Notes under the pieces: model-generated
Told to the model about the DNA's origin: nothing
Seen by the model: the letters and a program-made list of their open reading frames with translations, nothing else
The model's database searches: none
Part shown: positions 27,604 to 38,021 of the stretch, one piece after another
Layout: each line of letters begins with the position of its first letter
Position numbering within the stretch: the stretch's first letter is position 1
Source: Prochlorococcus sp. AG-409-J19
GTDB taxonomy: Bacteria; Cyanobacteriota; Cyanobacteriia; PCC-6307; Cyanobiaceae
Reading direction: 5' to 3'
Assembly: GCA_003215635.1 (NCBI GenBank)
Contig: QCKC01000003.1
Span: 96,001-158,371 of the forward strand
Length of the DNA: 62,371 nucleotides
Translations under genes and position numbers: made by a program

Positions 27604-28926
27604 TTGGCAACTCACGACATTTTCATGCCTGCCCTGAGCTCCACTATGACGGAGGGCAAGATAGTTGAGTGGCTTAAAGAGCCAGGGGATAAGGTCGCAA
27701 GAGGAGAGTCAGTCTTAGTGGTTGAGTCAGATAAGGCTGATATGGATGTTGAATCCTTTCAAGATGGCTATCTCGCAGCGATTTTAATGCCTGCCGGCAC
27801 TATGGCCCCTGTGGGAGAAACGATTGGCTTGATTGTTGAGAGTCAGGACGAAATTGCAGATGTAAAACAAAAAAACCCACCAACACCAACACCAACACCA
27901 ACACCAACACCAACGCCAACACCAACGCCAACGCCAGCTGTTTCTGGCGATTCGTCTTTAAGAACTAACGTCTTGAGGGATGGGCGTGTTATTGCTTCTC
28001 CCCGTGCAAAGAAACTGGCTTCTCAATTAGGAGTTGATTTGTCGACTGTTTCTGGCACTGGTCCTCATGGACGAATTCAAGCTGAGGATGTTCAAAGGGC
28101 CCAAGGACAGCCGATAACTGTACCTTGGGTCGCGGAAAGCAATGCACCCGCAATATCACCATCATCGCCCCCGGTTATTACTGCTGCTAAAAAAAGTTCT
28201 TCAGTTAAAGAAAATCAGGCAGACTCTTTAGTGGGTAAAAGTTTTGGGAAACCTGGAGAGATTACTGCTTTTAATACTCTCCAACAAGCAGTTAATCGGA
28301 ACATGGAAGCCAGTCTTTCTTTCCCATGTTTCAGGGTTGGTTATTCAATTGTCACTGATCAGTTGGATGCCTTTTACCAGCAAGTAAAACCAAATGGAGT
28401 AACTATGACTGCTTTGCTTGTCAAGGCAGTTGGTTTAACACTGGCTAGGCATCCTCAAGTTAATTCGGCATTTGGGTCGAAGGGAATTATCTATCCTAAA
28501 AATGTAAATGTAGCTGTAGCTGTAGCTATGGAAGATGGAGGACTTATTACTCCTGTCTTACAAGATGCAGATTCTACGAATCTGTTTGAATTATCAAAAC
28601 GATGGGCTGATTTAGTGAAAAGATCTAGAAATAAACAGCTTCAGCCCCATGAATATAGCAGTGGTACTTTTACACTTTCTAATTTAGGGATGTTCGGAGT
28701 AGATCGTTTTGATGCAATTCTACCTCCAGGCACTGGCGCAATACTTGCTGTTGCCGCTTCTCAAAAGAATGTTGTTGTGACAAAAGATGGAGCAATAGGA
28801 ATAAAGAAACAAATGCAGGTAAACCTCACCGCTGATCATAGAGTTGTTTATGGCGCTGATGGCGCTTTATTTTTAAAAGATTTAGCTGATTTGATTGAGA
28901 ATAGGCCTGAGACTCTTGCAAGTTAG
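27604..28926 (+). CDS. pdhC: Pyruvate dehydrogenase E2, dihydrolipoamide acetyltransferase
   Basis: Core of the pyruvate dehydrogenase complex. Lipoyl domain residues 1-80 with the lipoylated Lys44 in [13 protein letters not shown]. Next comes a Pro-Thr linker (9 PT units), a peripheral-subunit-binding domain ([20 protein letters not shown] and [14 protein letters not shown]), a second Pro/Ser linker, and the catalytic acetyltransferase domain with [20 protein letters not shown] carrying the active-site His. The Tyr after HRVV matches plastid-type E2. Start TTG 27604, preceded by GGAGAAGG about 4 bases away. Confidence 0.96.
   Translation: MATHDIFMPALSSTMTEGKIVEWLKEPGDKVARGESVLVVESDKADMDVESFQDGYLAAILMPAGTMAPVGETIGLIVESQDEIADVKQKNPPTPTPTPTPTPTPTPTPTPAVSGDSSLRTNVLRDGRVIASPRAKKLASQLGVDLSTVSGTGPHGRIQAEDVQRAQGQPITVPWVAESNAPAISPSSPPVITAAKKSSSVKENQADSLVGKSFGKPGEITAFNTLQQAVNRNMEASLSFPCFRVGYSIVTDQLDAFYQQVKPNGVTMTALLVKAVGLTLARHPQVNSAFGSKGIIYPKNVNVAVAVAMEDGGLITPVLQDADSTNLFELSKRWADLVKRSRNKQLQPHEYSSGTFTLSNLGMFGVDRFDAILPPGTGAILAVAASQKNVVVTKDGAIGIKKQMQVNLTADHRVVYGADGALFLKDLADLIENRPETLAS
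27880..27936 (+). repeat. Hexamer repeat (CCAACA/CCAACG) encoding a Pro-Thr linker
   Basis: About nine and a half tandem hexamers inside pdhC, varying only at the third base of the Thr codon, encode alternating Pro-Thr. Because the unit is a multiple of three, slippage would lengthen or shorten the swinging linker of E2 without breaking the frame. Confidence 0.95.
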
Positions 28927-28982
28927 ATTATTTTGAATATTCTCAATTTTCAACGATAAAACTTAATCATCCTGAAAAAGAA

Positions 28983-30104
28983 TTGACTGGCTTGCCTGAT
29001 TACAGAGACTCATTACTAAGTTCTTATGATTATGAACTTAGTAATGAATTAATAGCTCAACAACCAATTAACCCTCGTCATGATGCACGTTTACTGGTAG
29101 TGCCATCGATTGATCAAAAGTTAAATGCAATTAAAAACCTGAAAGTATGGAACCTTCAAGATGAATTGCGATCTGGTGATTTACTCGTTATGAATGATAC
29201 TCGCGTGCTTAAGGCCAGGTTGCGTGTTAGACGTTCGTGCGGAGGCTCAGCTGAGTTGCTTTTGTTAGAGCCCTTAGGTGATGGTATTTGGTTATGCCTT
29301 GCTCGGCCAGCAAAGAGAATGAAGATAGGAGATAGCTTGTTGCTTGAAACTATTGAACAAGAACCTTTGCTTTTGAAGGTAATGGGAATTGATTCTTCAA
29401 CAGGTGCAAGATTGATTAAATTCCCTTCTATCTATTCAGATAGAGAAAGTATTGAAGTCTTTTTAGACAGATATGGAGAAGTGCCTTTGCCTCCTTATAT
29501 TCACAGACATGATCCGAATAATCAAGAACGTTATCAAACTCGTTATGCATTAAGGCCAGGTGCTGTTGCTGCTCCTACTGCGGGTTTGCATATAAGTGAT
29601 GAATTGCTGGATGCATTCTCAAATAAAGGGATTAAGCAGGTTAAGGTTACTTTGCATGTGGGGTTGGGAACTTTTCGACCTGTATCTCAAGAGGACTTGA
29701 ATGATCTGAAATTACATAGCGAATGGGTAGAGATTAGAGAAGAAGTTTTAGAGGCTATTAATGCTTGCCGTGCAAGGAAAGGTAGGGTGATAGCAATAGG
29801 CACTACTAGCCTCAGAGCGCTTGAAGGAGCTTTCTCTGCGATGGGAGGTAAGTTGAAGCCTTATAAGGGTTTAGTTGATCTGGTTATTAAGCCTGGTTAT
29901 AAGTTTGGAGTGGTAGATGGGTTGCTAACGAACTTTCACCTTCCTAAAAGCTCTCTCCTTCTATTAGTTAGTGCTTTGATTGGCCGTGAAAAACTTCTGG
30001 CGATTTATTCTGAAGCAATAAAACGCCAATACCGTTTTTTCTCTTATGGAGACGCAATGTGGATTTCTCCAGATGCAGTCCCTTCAGAATTCAAACTTAA
30101 TTGA
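28983..30104 (+). CDS. queA: S-adenosylmethionine:tRNA ribosyltransferase-isomerase
   Basis: Adds the epoxycyclopentanediol of queuosine using the ribosyl group of SAM. Motifs: [95 protein letters not shown] and [19 protein letters not shown]. The 373-residue length is normal. Start is a TTG at 28983 by the open frame. It ends 7 bases before the convergent cysK. Confidence 0.97.
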   Translation: MTGLPDYRDSLLSSYDYELSNELIAQQPINPRHDARLLVVPSIDQKLNAIKNLKVWNLQDELRSGDLLVMNDTRVLKARLRVRRSCGGSAELLLLEPLGDGIWLCLARPAKRMKIGDSLLLETIEQEPLLLKVMGIDSSTGARLIKFPSIYSDRESIEVFLDRYGEVPLPPYIHRHDPNNQERYQTRYALRPGAVAAPTAGLHISDELLDAFSNKGIKQVKVTLHVGLGTFRPVSQEDLNDLKLHSEWVEIREEVLEAINACRARKGRVIAIGTTSLRALEGAFSAMGGKLKPYKGLVDLVIKPGYKFGVVDGLLTNFHLPKSSLLLLVSALIGREKLLAIYSEAIKRQYRFFSYGDAMWISPDAVPSEFKLN

Positions 30105-30111
30105 TTCCTAA

Positions 30112-31098
30112 TTATGTAGAAGCAGGTTCTTCCAAAATGCCTGCAGGAACTGATTCAAACATTATCGATGACAGGTAGCGCTCTGCCATGTCAGGCAATA
30201 CAACAACAATTGTCTTCCCTGCATATTCTTCTTTTTCTGCAAGCCGCAACGCTGCTGATGCTGCCGCACCGCAGGAGATGCCAACGAGTAAACCTTCTTC
30301 TTTTGCTAATCGCAGAGCCATAGCAATTGATTCCTCATTGCTAACTTGTTCGACTTGATCAACTAGGGAAAGGTCAAGATTCTTTGGTATAAACCCAGCT
30401 CCAATTCCTTGGATCTTATGAGGTCCAGGTTTTAGCTCCTCTCCCTTCATGGCTTGAGTAATAACTGGACTATGTGAAGGTTCTACAGCTACAGAAACTA
30501 TATTTTTGCCCTGCTCTTTTTTGATATAACGAGACACGCCTGTGATGGTGCCTCCTGTCCCAACCCCTGCGACTAGAACATCTATAGATCCATCACAGTC
30601 ATTCCATATTTCTGGTCCGGTTGTTTTGAAGTGAATATCTGGATTGGCGGGATTATCGAATTGTCCTGGCATAAAGTATTTTTGAGGATCGCTTTCAGCA
30701 ATTTCTGTTGCTTTGGCAATTGCTCCTGGCATTCCTTTAGCTGCTTCTGTAAGGATTAGTTCTGCTCCAAGTACCGCCATTATTCTTCGGCGTTCTAATG
30801 ACATCGATTCAGGCATTGTCAAAATGATTTTGTAGCCTTTTGCTGCGGCAGTAAAAGCAAGTGCTATGCCTGTGTTCCCTGAGGTGGGTTCTATTATTGT
30901 TTGATCCTTGGTTAGAACCCCTTTCTTTTCCGCATCCCAGATCATGTTTGCTCCTATGCGACATTTGACGCTATAGGCGGGGTTTCTTCCTTCGATTTTT
31001 GCTAGAACTGTGGCTTTAGCATTTTTGGTTACTGAATGTAGTTTGACAAGAGGGGTGTTGCCTATAGCAAAACTGTTGTCTTCGTAAACTCTGGCCAT
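30112..31098 (-). CDS. cysK: Cysteine synthase A (O-acetylserine sulfhydrylase)
   Basis: PLP enzyme joining O-acetylserine and sulfide into cysteine. The PLP lysine lies in [15 protein letters not shown] (about Lys45). The substrate loop is [11 protein letters not shown], and the phosphate-cradling [14 protein letters not shown] is complete. Length of 328 is normal. It forms a sulfur amino-acid cluster with the two transsulfuration-type genes behind it on the minus strand. Confidence 0.97.
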   Translation of the reverse strand: MARVYEDNSFAIGNTPLVKLHSVTKNAKATVLAKIEGRNPAYSVKCRIGANMIWDAEKKGVLTKDQTIIEPTSGNTGIALAFTAAAKGYKIILTMPESMSLERRRIMAVLGAELILTEAAKGMPGAIAKATEIAESDPQKYFMPGQFDNPANPDIHFKTTGPEIWNDCDGSIDVLVAGVGTGGTITGVSRYIKKEQGKNIVSVAVEPSHSPVITQAMKGEELKPGPHKIQGIGAGFIPKNLDLSLVDQVEQVSNEESIAMALRLAKEEGLLVGISCGAAASAALRLAEKEEYAGKTIVVVLPDMAERYLSSIMFESVPAGILEEPAST

Positions 31099-31198
31099 GC
31101 GTATTTAGAGAAGTAATACAATGATTAGCGAAATTTTATTGATATTGCACGTTGCTGATTGGGATTGGAAACGATTAGGATGAATTCTTAAATAAAAT

Positions 31199-32671
31199 CT
31201 AAGCACTCAGTGCTTTTTTGAAGCGATTCCAAAGATCCTGATGATTTTCAAGACCTACTGAAATTCTTAACAGGTGAGAAGGTACCCCACATGACTCTGC
31301 CCATTCAAGTTCTTCATAGTGGGCCAAAAATACATAGGGACAGACCAATGTGAAATTCGTGCCAAGGCTTGGTCCTTTGCAAACTTCCAAGGCGTTGTAT
31401 ACCCGTTTGGCTTTAGAAAGACCTTCCTTTAGCTCGAAAGATAACAGACAACCATATCCTGCCCCTGGTCTCATCAGAGATCGAAAATTAGAACATTCTT
31501 CAGGATGAAGAACATTGGAGATTTCAGGGTGGTGTTCTAATTGGCCTTTTAATTTTATACATGCTTGATTTAATTTAGGAAGTCTTTCACTAATGTCTCT
31601 GCTTGCATTTTCCAGGGCAATTATATCGGGATTTGATAGAGGACTAAGTCTTAGATTATTACGGCAATCTAAGAATTTTTCTTTCCAATAAGAGTATGGA
31701 CTGATAACCAATGAACCTGCAAGAATATCTCCTCTTCCTGCAAAGCTTTTTGTCAGAGAACTAAATATTAGGTCTGCATAAGGAAGAGTATTAATATTGA
31801 TAGCGGAGCCAATAGTGTCATCTGCAATCACCGCTATTCCTTTCTTGTGAGCAATCTTTGAAATGCTAGGTAGATCTATGCATTTTAGCATTGGATTGCT
31901 GGGTATTTCAACTACTAATGCTGCTGGATTTAGTTTTTCAATGGCTTCTTCTAATGTCTTTTCATTTATATTTAATAAGAGATCACTACCTTCGAAAATT
32001 ACTCTTGGAAGTTTAAGTACATCGACATATGGAAATCCTAATTGGAGCGTAGGTCGATTTGGGTGTATTTCTCTAATTACTTCTAAGGCAGTGTAGAACG
32101 CGGCCATGCCAGAAGGATGAAGTTGAATGAAATCTTCACTGCATTCATATATTTCTGCGAGTCTATTTAATAAAGTCACTTCTGAATCAAAAGCATCTAT
32201 TTTTGAAGGATTCTCTTCTTCCCCAAGTGCTATGGCAGCCAGTCTAGAAGATGCACCTAGGCCAGTATGTTGCCAAAATGCTTTGGCATGAGGTGTCGCC
32301 AAATTATCAGCTATTAAGCAGGCTAGTCCATTTATTGCTTTGATAGTTGTGATCCCATAATTAGAATAATTCTTACAATGTTGTGCTGCTTTATTAGCAA
32401 CTTTGAAATTAGGGAATGGCCAAGCTGTGCAATTCTTGTCTCCTTCTAATTCGATGGCCTTCTTAGCTATTTCAGCAATTAAAGGGTTAAAGCCAAAACG
32501 TGGATAAATAGCCTTAAGTTTGTTAATGCATTCTGGATCTTTTTCTTCATAAGCTATTATATTTTCCCAGGTTGGCAATGCTACAGACACTGCATGAGGA
32601 CTTTCTGGCAATGGTAGGCCTAGGTCAGATGACCTCCAACATGGATTTGTAAGCAGATCCCTTTTTCTCAC
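31199..32671 (-). CDS. Long Cys/Met-metabolism PLP enzyme (cystathionine gamma-synthase-like)
   Basis: A 490-residue fold-type I enzyme of the cystathionine gamma-synthase/lyase family. The PLP lysine sits in SSLTKSFAGRGDILAGSLV, and the aspartate for the pyridine nitrogen in IAVIADDTIG. An N-terminal extension of roughly 100 residues (PRFGFNPLIAEIAKKAIELEG and after) makes it longer than the common 380-400. It overlaps the shorter paralogue upstream by 4 bases, so the pair is coupled. It may handle O-acyl-homoserine with cysteine or another thiol; the exact reaction cannot be read from sequence. Confidence 0.85.
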   Translation of the reverse strand: MRKRDLLTNPCWRSSDLGLPLPESPHAVSVALPTWENIIAYEEKDPECINKLKAIYPRFGFNPLIAEIAKKAIELEGDKNCTAWPFPNFKVANKAAQHCKNYSNYGITTIKAINGLACLIADNLATPHAKAFWQHTGLGASSRLAAIALGEEENPSKIDAFDSEVTLLNRLAEIYECSEDFIQLHPSGMAAFYTALEVIREIHPNRPTLQLGFPYVDVLKLPRVIFEGSDLLLNINEKTLEEAIEKLNPAALVVEIPSNPMLKCIDLPSISKIAHKKGIAVIADDTIGSAININTLPYADLIFSSLTKSFAGRGDILAGSLVISPYSYWKEKFLDCRNNLRLSPLSNPDIIALENASRDISERLPKLNQACIKLKGQLEHHPEISNVLHPEECSNFRSLMRPGAGYGCLLSFELKEGLSKAKRVYNALEVCKGPSLGTNFTLVCPYVFLAHYEELEWAESCGVPSHLLRISVGLENHQDLWNRFKKALSA

Positions 32672-33837
32672 TTTATTTTTGCCAAAGCTTTATTTACGTC
32701 TTGAGTTAAATCAGAAAGGTCTTCACAGCCTATAGAAAAGCGTACTAAAGAATCATCTATTCCAAGGGATAATCGTAGTTCGGGTTTAATCGAAGCATGA
32801 GTCATGGTTGCAGGATGGCAAATTAGACTCTCGACCCCACCTAGGCTTTCAGCCAAGGTGAAATATCTAAGATTTTTGCAGAATTCGTAGGTTTTCTTGA
32901 GGTCCCCATTAATGCTTATGGTGATGATTGCTCCACCACGTTTCATTTGTTTAAGGGCAATTTTGTGTTGTGGGTGATCAGATCTAAAGGGATATCTAAC
33001 CCATTTTACAAGTGGATGTTCTGCGAGTTGATCCGCAATAGACTCAGCATTGTTAATTTGTCGCTCTAAACGCAGAGGGAGAGTTTTTATTCCTCTTGTA
33101 ATTAGCCAACTATCAAAAGGGGAGGGATGTAAGCCCAGTGCTTTCTGGGCAAAATTCATACGATCTTGCCATTCATCGTCATTCGTGCAAATTGCTCCTC
33201 CAAGGGCATCAGAATGTCCGTTTATATATTTTGTAGTGCTTGTTAAGGATAGTGTTGCTCCTAGTTCAAGAGGTTTTTGAAGTAGAGGTGTTGAGAAGGT
33301 GTTGTCAACCAAGACGGGAATATTGTTTTTATTTGCTTCTTTGCAAATTGCTTTTATATCTAGAACCTTTAGTAGTGGATTGGTTGGACTTTCAATCCAA
33401 ATCATTGTAGGATTTTTTTCTCTTATTTGTTTAAGAGAATCGATGTCTGTGAAATCTAACCATGCTGTCTCAATACCAAACTTACTGAATATTTTCTCAA
33501 ACAATCTGACAGTGCATCCATACAAATTCTCCTCACATAGAACAAGATCTCCACTCTTTAAAGATGAAGCAACAGCAGTAATGGCGCTTACCCCAGAGGC
33601 AAATACAGTTGTATGGGAGCAATTCTCTACTGATGACAAAACGGATTCTAGAATTCTAAAGTTAGGATTGCCAGACCTTGTGTAGTCAAAACCATTTGGA
33701 TTCCCATGTGAGAATGTAGCTGTGGTGAAAATTGGTGGCATTACCGCTCCTGTATCTGGAGCAAAAGTATTGCCGTGATGAATTGCCAGAGTGCTTTCAC
33801 CTGGAGTGGTTCCGCTGTTTGAGGTGTCTTCGCGCAA
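32668..33837 (-). CDS. metB: Cystathionine gamma-synthase/lyase family enzyme
   Basis: A 389-residue PLP enzyme of normal length for MetB/MetC. Motifs: FTTATFSHGNPNGFDYTRSG, NPNFRILES, FASGVSAITAV, IWIESPTNPLLKVLDI, VLVDNTFSTPLLQKP and the PLP lysine in LTSTTKYINGHSDALGGAI. With cysK and the adjacent long paralogue it supports a transsulfuration route from cysteine and activated homoserine to cystathionine. Gamma-synthase and gamma-lyase are hard to tell apart by eye, so the symbol is tentative. Confidence 0.88.
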   Translation of the reverse strand: MREDTSNSGTTPGESTLAIHHGNTFAPDTGAVMPPIFTTATFSHGNPNGFDYTRSGNPNFRILESVLSSVENCSHTTVFASGVSAITAVASSLKSGDLVLCEENLYGCTVRLFEKIFSKFGIETAWLDFTDIDSLKQIREKNPTMIWIESPTNPLLKVLDIKAICKEANKNNIPVLVDNTFSTPLLQKPLELGATLSLTSTTKYINGHSDALGGAICTNDDEWQDRMNFAQKALGLHPSPFDSWLITRGIKTLPLRLERQINNAESIADQLAEHPLVKWVRYPFRSDHPQHKIALKQMKRGGAIITISINGDLKKTYEFCKNLRYFTLAESLGGVESLICHPATMTHASIKPELRLSLGIDDSLVRFSIGCEDLSDLTQDVNKALAKIK

Positions 33838-33957
33838 TTTCTTTAAACGTTTTATTCAATCATCGTAGCTAAGATTTGATGAATTTTTAGGCTGTTATTT
33901 ATAGGTAACACTAAAGTTTATTTAATTGTTGGTATTTTAATAATTAAGCGGTACAAG

Positions 33958-34767
33958 TTAATTGTCGATACTATGAAAATTGGCTTTATAATTTTCTATA
34001 TCCAAAGAATATGGTTCTGATCCTTCCCCAAGAGTTTGTATTCTATGTAAGCATCTGCTTGTAGGCTTAATAAACAATTTTCTTCCATGCAAAGTAAATC
34101 TATTGTCTAAAATAAGAACATCATTTTCCTCGAAGTCTATTCCAGTTATAACATCATTTGAGTAAATACTTTCTCGAAGCTGATTAAAGATTCTATTTGT
34201 TTCTTCCAGATCAGTATTCGAAAACAGTTTTAAAGTATCTGGTACTTTTCGCTTGGTTAGAGAAGGTAGGAAAATCCTTAATGATTTTCTCTTGTTAAAG
34301 ATTTGGATGGGGTCAATTTCAAAAGAAAATGATTCATATTCTTTTGCATCAATTTGGTATTGAAAGTACCCATAGAATTGAAGTTTATTGTTAGCAAGTC
34401 TGTCTTTTAGGCTGTTGTCTAGTGTTTCCAATATACTTTCTGAGTCACAGATATTAAACTGACCTCCCAGTACTTTGGGGCAGCTTTGTTTTACATGGAA
34501 TATCAACCAATGAGGTAGTTTCTCCTGGATTTTTGCTGAGATCCCATCGTAGTGAATTTCAATTTCATCTTGAGCGATTCCTTTAAAGTAGGTTATAGCC
34601 CCTTCCCCATATGGCAGAATATTGCCAAACCTGTGGGCAAATAATACATAATCAAGTTTGTTTTCTATTCTTGCCCCTTTTATAAGAGTGGCCTTATGAT
34701 TTTTTATCTGTTTAATGTCTAAGTTTTCTAGTTTAGAACCTTTTAGATCAATATGGTTGATTTTCAT
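33958..34767 (-). CDS. TauD/clavaminate-synthase-like Fe(II)/2-oxoglutarate oxygenase
   Basis: A 269-residue oxygenase with an intact iron triad: H72-x-D74 in IEIHYDGISAK and His227 in DNRFTLHGR. An Arg pair in TSRCLHRIQ (238/242) should bind 2-oxoglutarate. LPYGEGAITYFKGI and DVLILDNRF are typical of the TauD/TfdA superfamily, including clavaminate synthase-like enzymes. It usually hydroxylates sulfonates, amino acids or peptides; no substrate can be assigned. It marks the left side of the accessory stretch between metB and rpsD and has a notably AT-rich surround. Confidence 0.85.
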   Translation of the reverse strand: MKINHIDLKGSKLENLDIKQIKNHKATLIKGARIENKLDYVLFAHRFGNILPYGEGAITYFKGIAQDEIEIHYDGISAKIQEKLPHWLIFHVKQSCPKVLGGQFNICDSESILETLDNSLKDRLANNKLQFYGYFQYQIDAKEYESFSFEIDPIQIFNKRKSLRIFLPSLTKRKVPDTLKLFSNTDLEETNRIFNQLRESIYSNDVITGIDFEENDVLILDNRFTLHGRKLFIKPTSRCLHRIQTLGEGSEPYSLDIENYKANFHSIDN

Positions 34768-35315
34768 TATGTTTGAATCCCATTTTTCCCATGACTTCTA
34801 TTCTAGCAGATTAGACTGAATTATTTGTCAAATAATTTTGTTTTATTAAATATCAACGCGTTGGTAATAATTTACGATGCAATTTGAGAATTGAAATAAT
34901 GCTTTAACTATTGGTAAAATTATTCTGCTTAGGATGGTTTTATATCTAATTACCATCTAAAGGCATCTAGGCCTATTTGAGAAAAATGACTTACCTTGGT
35001 TTTATTTGTTAAATCTCTTAGCGGTAGGGATCATAAGTATTTTATTCTTTCTGACTAGGATGCTAAAATAAATTTAATTATTGACTGGCTTTAAAATGAA
35101 GCATTTCTTGGAATCTTTTATTTATGCATTCCTATCGAATTAAATTCTTTCTGCATAGGATTGTATTTTCCTGGAATGAATTGTGTAACTCATCTGCTTA
35201 AGTAGCAAAGACTCCTGTCTATTCCCTAGGCTCTTCTTCTGCGATAGGCTTTATTTCCTAACTTTATTTATTTAAACTGCCTCGTTAATTCTTAAATCTA
35301 GCCATTACTAACCAA
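34768..35315. other. AT-rich spacer with a palindrome
   Basis: About 550 bases without a supportable gene. The only structured site seen is CAACGCGTTG at 34854-34863, a perfect 10-bp palindrome in otherwise AT-rich DNA. It lies about 90 bases upstream of the oxygenase start and could be an operator. Elsewhere I see nothing. Confidence 0.5.
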
Positions 35316-35942
35316 ATGATTTTGCTTAGATTTATTCAGATAGATATCATTCTGTTCTTTATAGGAGCATTATTTATCTTTTTGTTTAAAAGAGATAAAG
35401 TTAAGGATAAGATAGAGGTGATTTTTAATAATAAGAAAATAGAAGCGGAAAACCTCTCTGATTTGCCTACCCTTAATGATCTAATAAGTCTTGAAAAACT
35501 TGCACGTAAAGATAGCAGTGAAATTCAATTCGAATCTTTAATTGGCCAATGGAAATTTGAATCTGTTTGGAAAAAAGGAACTGATAAGGTGGATGCCATA
35601 TCAAGTTCTCTACTGCGTGTATTTTCTGCAACTCTGGAATTAAAAAGAGATGAATCTGTACAGAAAAATATGAAATTCTGCATTAATAATTCAATCAAGT
35701 TTGGCACTCTAGAAATTATATTCTTAGGTAACGGTGAATTGAAAGGAACTCAACCTTTGTTGCCTTTTTACTTTAGAAGAATAGAATTAAAAATAGGAGA
35801 AAAGGTTTTATTAGGGCGTGATCTCCCTATCCCAGAAGATAATGATAGACCTTTCTTTGCTTTGATTGGCATGGGCAATGGTGGGGAATGGCTATCAGCA
35901 AGAGGTCGAGGTGGGGGCCTAGCATTATGGTTAAAAGGCTGA
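35316..35942 (+). CDS. Conserved cyanobacterial hypothetical with N-terminal anchor
   Basis: A 208-residue protein. Residues about 8-24 form one hydrophobic span (IDIILFFIGALFIFLFK), then a charged linker, then a beta-rich domain from about 70: SLIGQWKFESVWKKGTDK, SSLLRVFSATLELKRD, IKFGTLEIIFLGNGELKGTQ, LPFYFRRIELKIGEKVLLG and a glycine-rich end (SARGRGGGLALWLK). The strand pattern is reminiscent of lipocalin or plastid fibrillin proteins; that is only a guess. The anchor suggests attachment to the cytoplasmic or thylakoid membrane. No operon partner is obvious. Confidence 0.75.
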   Translation: MILLRFIQIDIILFFIGALFIFLFKRDKVKDKIEVIFNNKKIEAENLSDLPTLNDLISLEKLARKDSSEIQFESLIGQWKFESVWKKGTDKVDAISSSLLRVFSATLELKRDESVQKNMKFCINNSIKFGTLEIIFLGNGELKGTQPLLPFYFRRIELKIGEKVLLGRDLPIPEDNDRPFFALIGMGNGGEWLSARGRGGGLALWLKG

Positions 35943-36064
35943 TTTTATAGCTTAGTTCCATCTCTAACGCTAAGGATCAAGCAATTGAGTGTGTTTCCAA
36001 TGAATAAAGCAAGTAAAGATAAATGCCTGATTAAGCTAATAGATTAGATTGGATCAGTTGTAAA

Positions 36065-36379
36065 ATGATTCTTATGCTTCGGCAAATTTGGAACTCAGGT
36101 TTGTTTTTCGCTGTATCGATAATGTTCTTCACTGCTATTTTGTTTTCTGGTGTTTCCAGCTCAGATGCTCTCATGAAAGGCTTTACACCACTAGAAGAGG
36201 AATCGAACTCAATTGGCAATAATGGGGATAATCCTCTTGGAATAGTTATTGTTCCTTCTGAGGATCCTAAGGTTGGTGACGGAAATGAATCTAATAGAGG
36301 TGATAATACGCCTGACTATCCTGACTTAGGCAGCGATCAAGTTTTTCCTTTTATCGCGGGTCTTGATTCTTTTAAATAA
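36065..36379 (+). CDS. Small exported or membrane-anchored acidic protein
   Basis: A 104-residue protein with an N-terminal signal-like segment (SGLFFAVSIMFFTAILFSGV, about 10-30). The mature part is rich in Asp, Glu, Asn, Gly and Pro (SNSIGNNGDNPLGIVIVP, EDPKVGDGNE, NTPDYPDLGSDQVFPFIAG). Either the signal is cleaved near VSS-SDA or it anchors the protein, placing an acidic tail outside the cytoplasm. Start ATG 36065 or 36074; no strong ribosome site. Function unknown. Confidence 0.65.
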   Translation: MILMLRQIWNSGLFFAVSIMFFTAILFSGVSSSDALMKGFTPLEEESNSIGNNGDNPLGIVIVPSEDPKVGDGNESNRGDNTPDYPDLGSDQVFPFIAGLDSFK

Positions 36380-36443
36380 GAGTTGATTTTTTGTCAGCAA
36401 TCTGTATCAGTGACCCTAATCTCAAAGCTTAAATTTAATACTC

Positions 36444-37925
36444 GTGTCTGAACTAGAAAGTTACTTGCAAAGAGCGGTGCTACTTCACAAAAAGGGAAGC
36501 CTTAAGCAAGCAAGTTTATATTATAAATATGCATTAAATATAGATCCTAATAATCTAGACGCTATTAGGAATTTGGCTACATTATCTAATGCATTAGGTA
36601 ATTACAAAGAGAGCTATATACTTTTTAATAAGGCATTAGAGATAAATCCAAAGGATTATTCTGTATTGCACAACTATGCTAATTTGATGAGTAATTTAGG
36701 TAAATATGAGAAAGTTGTAGAATTAGAGAATAGAGCCGTGAGACTTAATCCGGTATTTGCAGAGGCATATGCCACTCTTGGCGAATCTTTTTGGCAGCTT
36801 GACAAATTAGATGACGCTTTAATATCTATACAAAAGTCTATTAAATTAAAGCCTAATCTTAGTAATGCTTATCTAACTTTAGGTTGTATTTTTCGAGACC
36901 AAGGAAAATTTAGCCTTGCTATTAAATCTAATTTACAGGCTATTAAGTATAATGAGAAAAATATTCAAGCTTATAGTAATTTAGCGAACCTTTATTTTTT
37001 GGTTGCCAATTATAATTTAGGTTGGAGTGTGCTTGAAAAATGGGAAGTCCTTTCAGGTTCAAATAAGCCACTTCAATTGTCTATAAAGGAAAGGTGGGAT
37101 GGTGGGAAATTAAATAATGGTGAAAGTTTGCTTGTTGTTAGTGCTAATGGATTGGGTGATACTTTGCAATTTATGCGATATTTGATTTTATTGAATGGGC
37201 TGGGGATTAATTATTCATTTTGTTGCCAAGAGAAATTACACGACCTGATAAAGATTTCAGGTATTAATCCACACCCATTATCGTTGCATGAAAAGAATAA
37301 TTTCCATGATTGCAAATGGATCACCCTTAGATCCTTGCCAGGTAAATTAGGAGTGCTTAACGAAAAACCTTTGATTGCAACTCGCTATATTAATGCAAAG
37401 TTGGAACTTTATAATAAATGGAAAAAGATTATCTCTGCAAATGGGCGAGTTGTTGTTGGTATTAATTGGCAGGGATCTAAGAGGAATGAGATAGGTAGTC
37501 TGAAGGGAAGATCAATCCCTTTAGAATTATTTTCACCAATAGTGAAATTAAAGGGATTTGTTTTTATATCTTTGCAAAAAGGATTTGGTTCTGAACAATT
37601 TGAAAGCTGTTCTTTCAAGCAATATTTTTCAAGTTCTCAATATCTAGTTGATCGTGCATTCTCGTTTGCAGAGACTGCAGCAATAGTTGAAAATTGTGAT
37701 TTGGTCATTACCACAGATACATCGATGGCTCATTTGGCTGGGGGGATGGGTAAAAGAACATGGTTACTTCTTCAAAAAATTTCGGATTGGCGTTGGGGTG
37801 TTAATGAACAAACAACCTTTTGGTATCCAACAATCAAAATCTTTCGTCAGAAGTATAAAGGAGATTGGAAAGAAGTTATTTTCAGATTGTCTCATGAATT
37901 AAAGATTTTCTTCTGTAGTAATTGA
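36444..37925 (+). CDS. TPR protein fused to a family 9-like glycosyltransferase domain
   Basis: A 493-residue two-part protein. Residues 1-210 hold about five to six tetratricopeptide repeats (e.g. ALEINPKDYSVLHNYANLM, LNPVFAEAYATLGESFWQL, LKPNLSNAYLTLGCIFRDQ). From about 220, ESLLVVSANGLGDTLQFMRYL begins a GT-B domain with VVVGINWQGSKRNEIGSLKG, RSIPLELFSP, FISLQKGFGSEQFE and DLVITTDTSMAHLAGGMGKR, as in heptosyltransferase-like GT9 proteins. Such fusions often act on surface polysaccharide or protein glycosylation. Start GTG 36444. Part of the accessory stretch before rpsD. Confidence 0.85.
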   Translation: MSELESYLQRAVLLHKKGSLKQASLYYKYALNIDPNNLDAIRNLATLSNALGNYKESYILFNKALEINPKDYSVLHNYANLMSNLGKYEKVVELENRAVRLNPVFAEAYATLGESFWQLDKLDDALISIQKSIKLKPNLSNAYLTLGCIFRDQGKFSLAIKSNLQAIKYNEKNIQAYSNLANLYFLVANYNLGWSVLEKWEVLSGSNKPLQLSIKERWDGGKLNNGESLLVVSANGLGDTLQFMRYLILLNGLGINYSFCCQEKLHDLIKISGINPHPLSLHEKNNFHDCKWITLRSLPGKLGVLNEKPLIATRYINAKLELYNKWKKIISANGRVVVGINWQGSKRNEIGSLKGRSIPLELFSPIVKLKGFVFISLQKGFGSEQFESCSFKQYFSSSQYLVDRAFSFAETAAIVENCDLVITTDTSMAHLAGGMGKRTWLLLQKISDWRWGVNEQTTFWYPTIKIFRQKYKGDWKEVIFRLSHELKIFFCSN

Positions 37926-38021
37926 ATGTAAAAGAATAACCTTCTGGTCAATTAATTATTGACTTGTAATTCTCTCCTTCTGGAGGAGTTTCATAGAGAT
38001 AATATTTAGAATAGTTAAATA

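Noticed and set aside
27880..27936. CRISPR-like or intergenic repeat
   Set aside because: The repeat lies in frame inside pdhC and encodes a Pro-Thr linker; there are no spacers.
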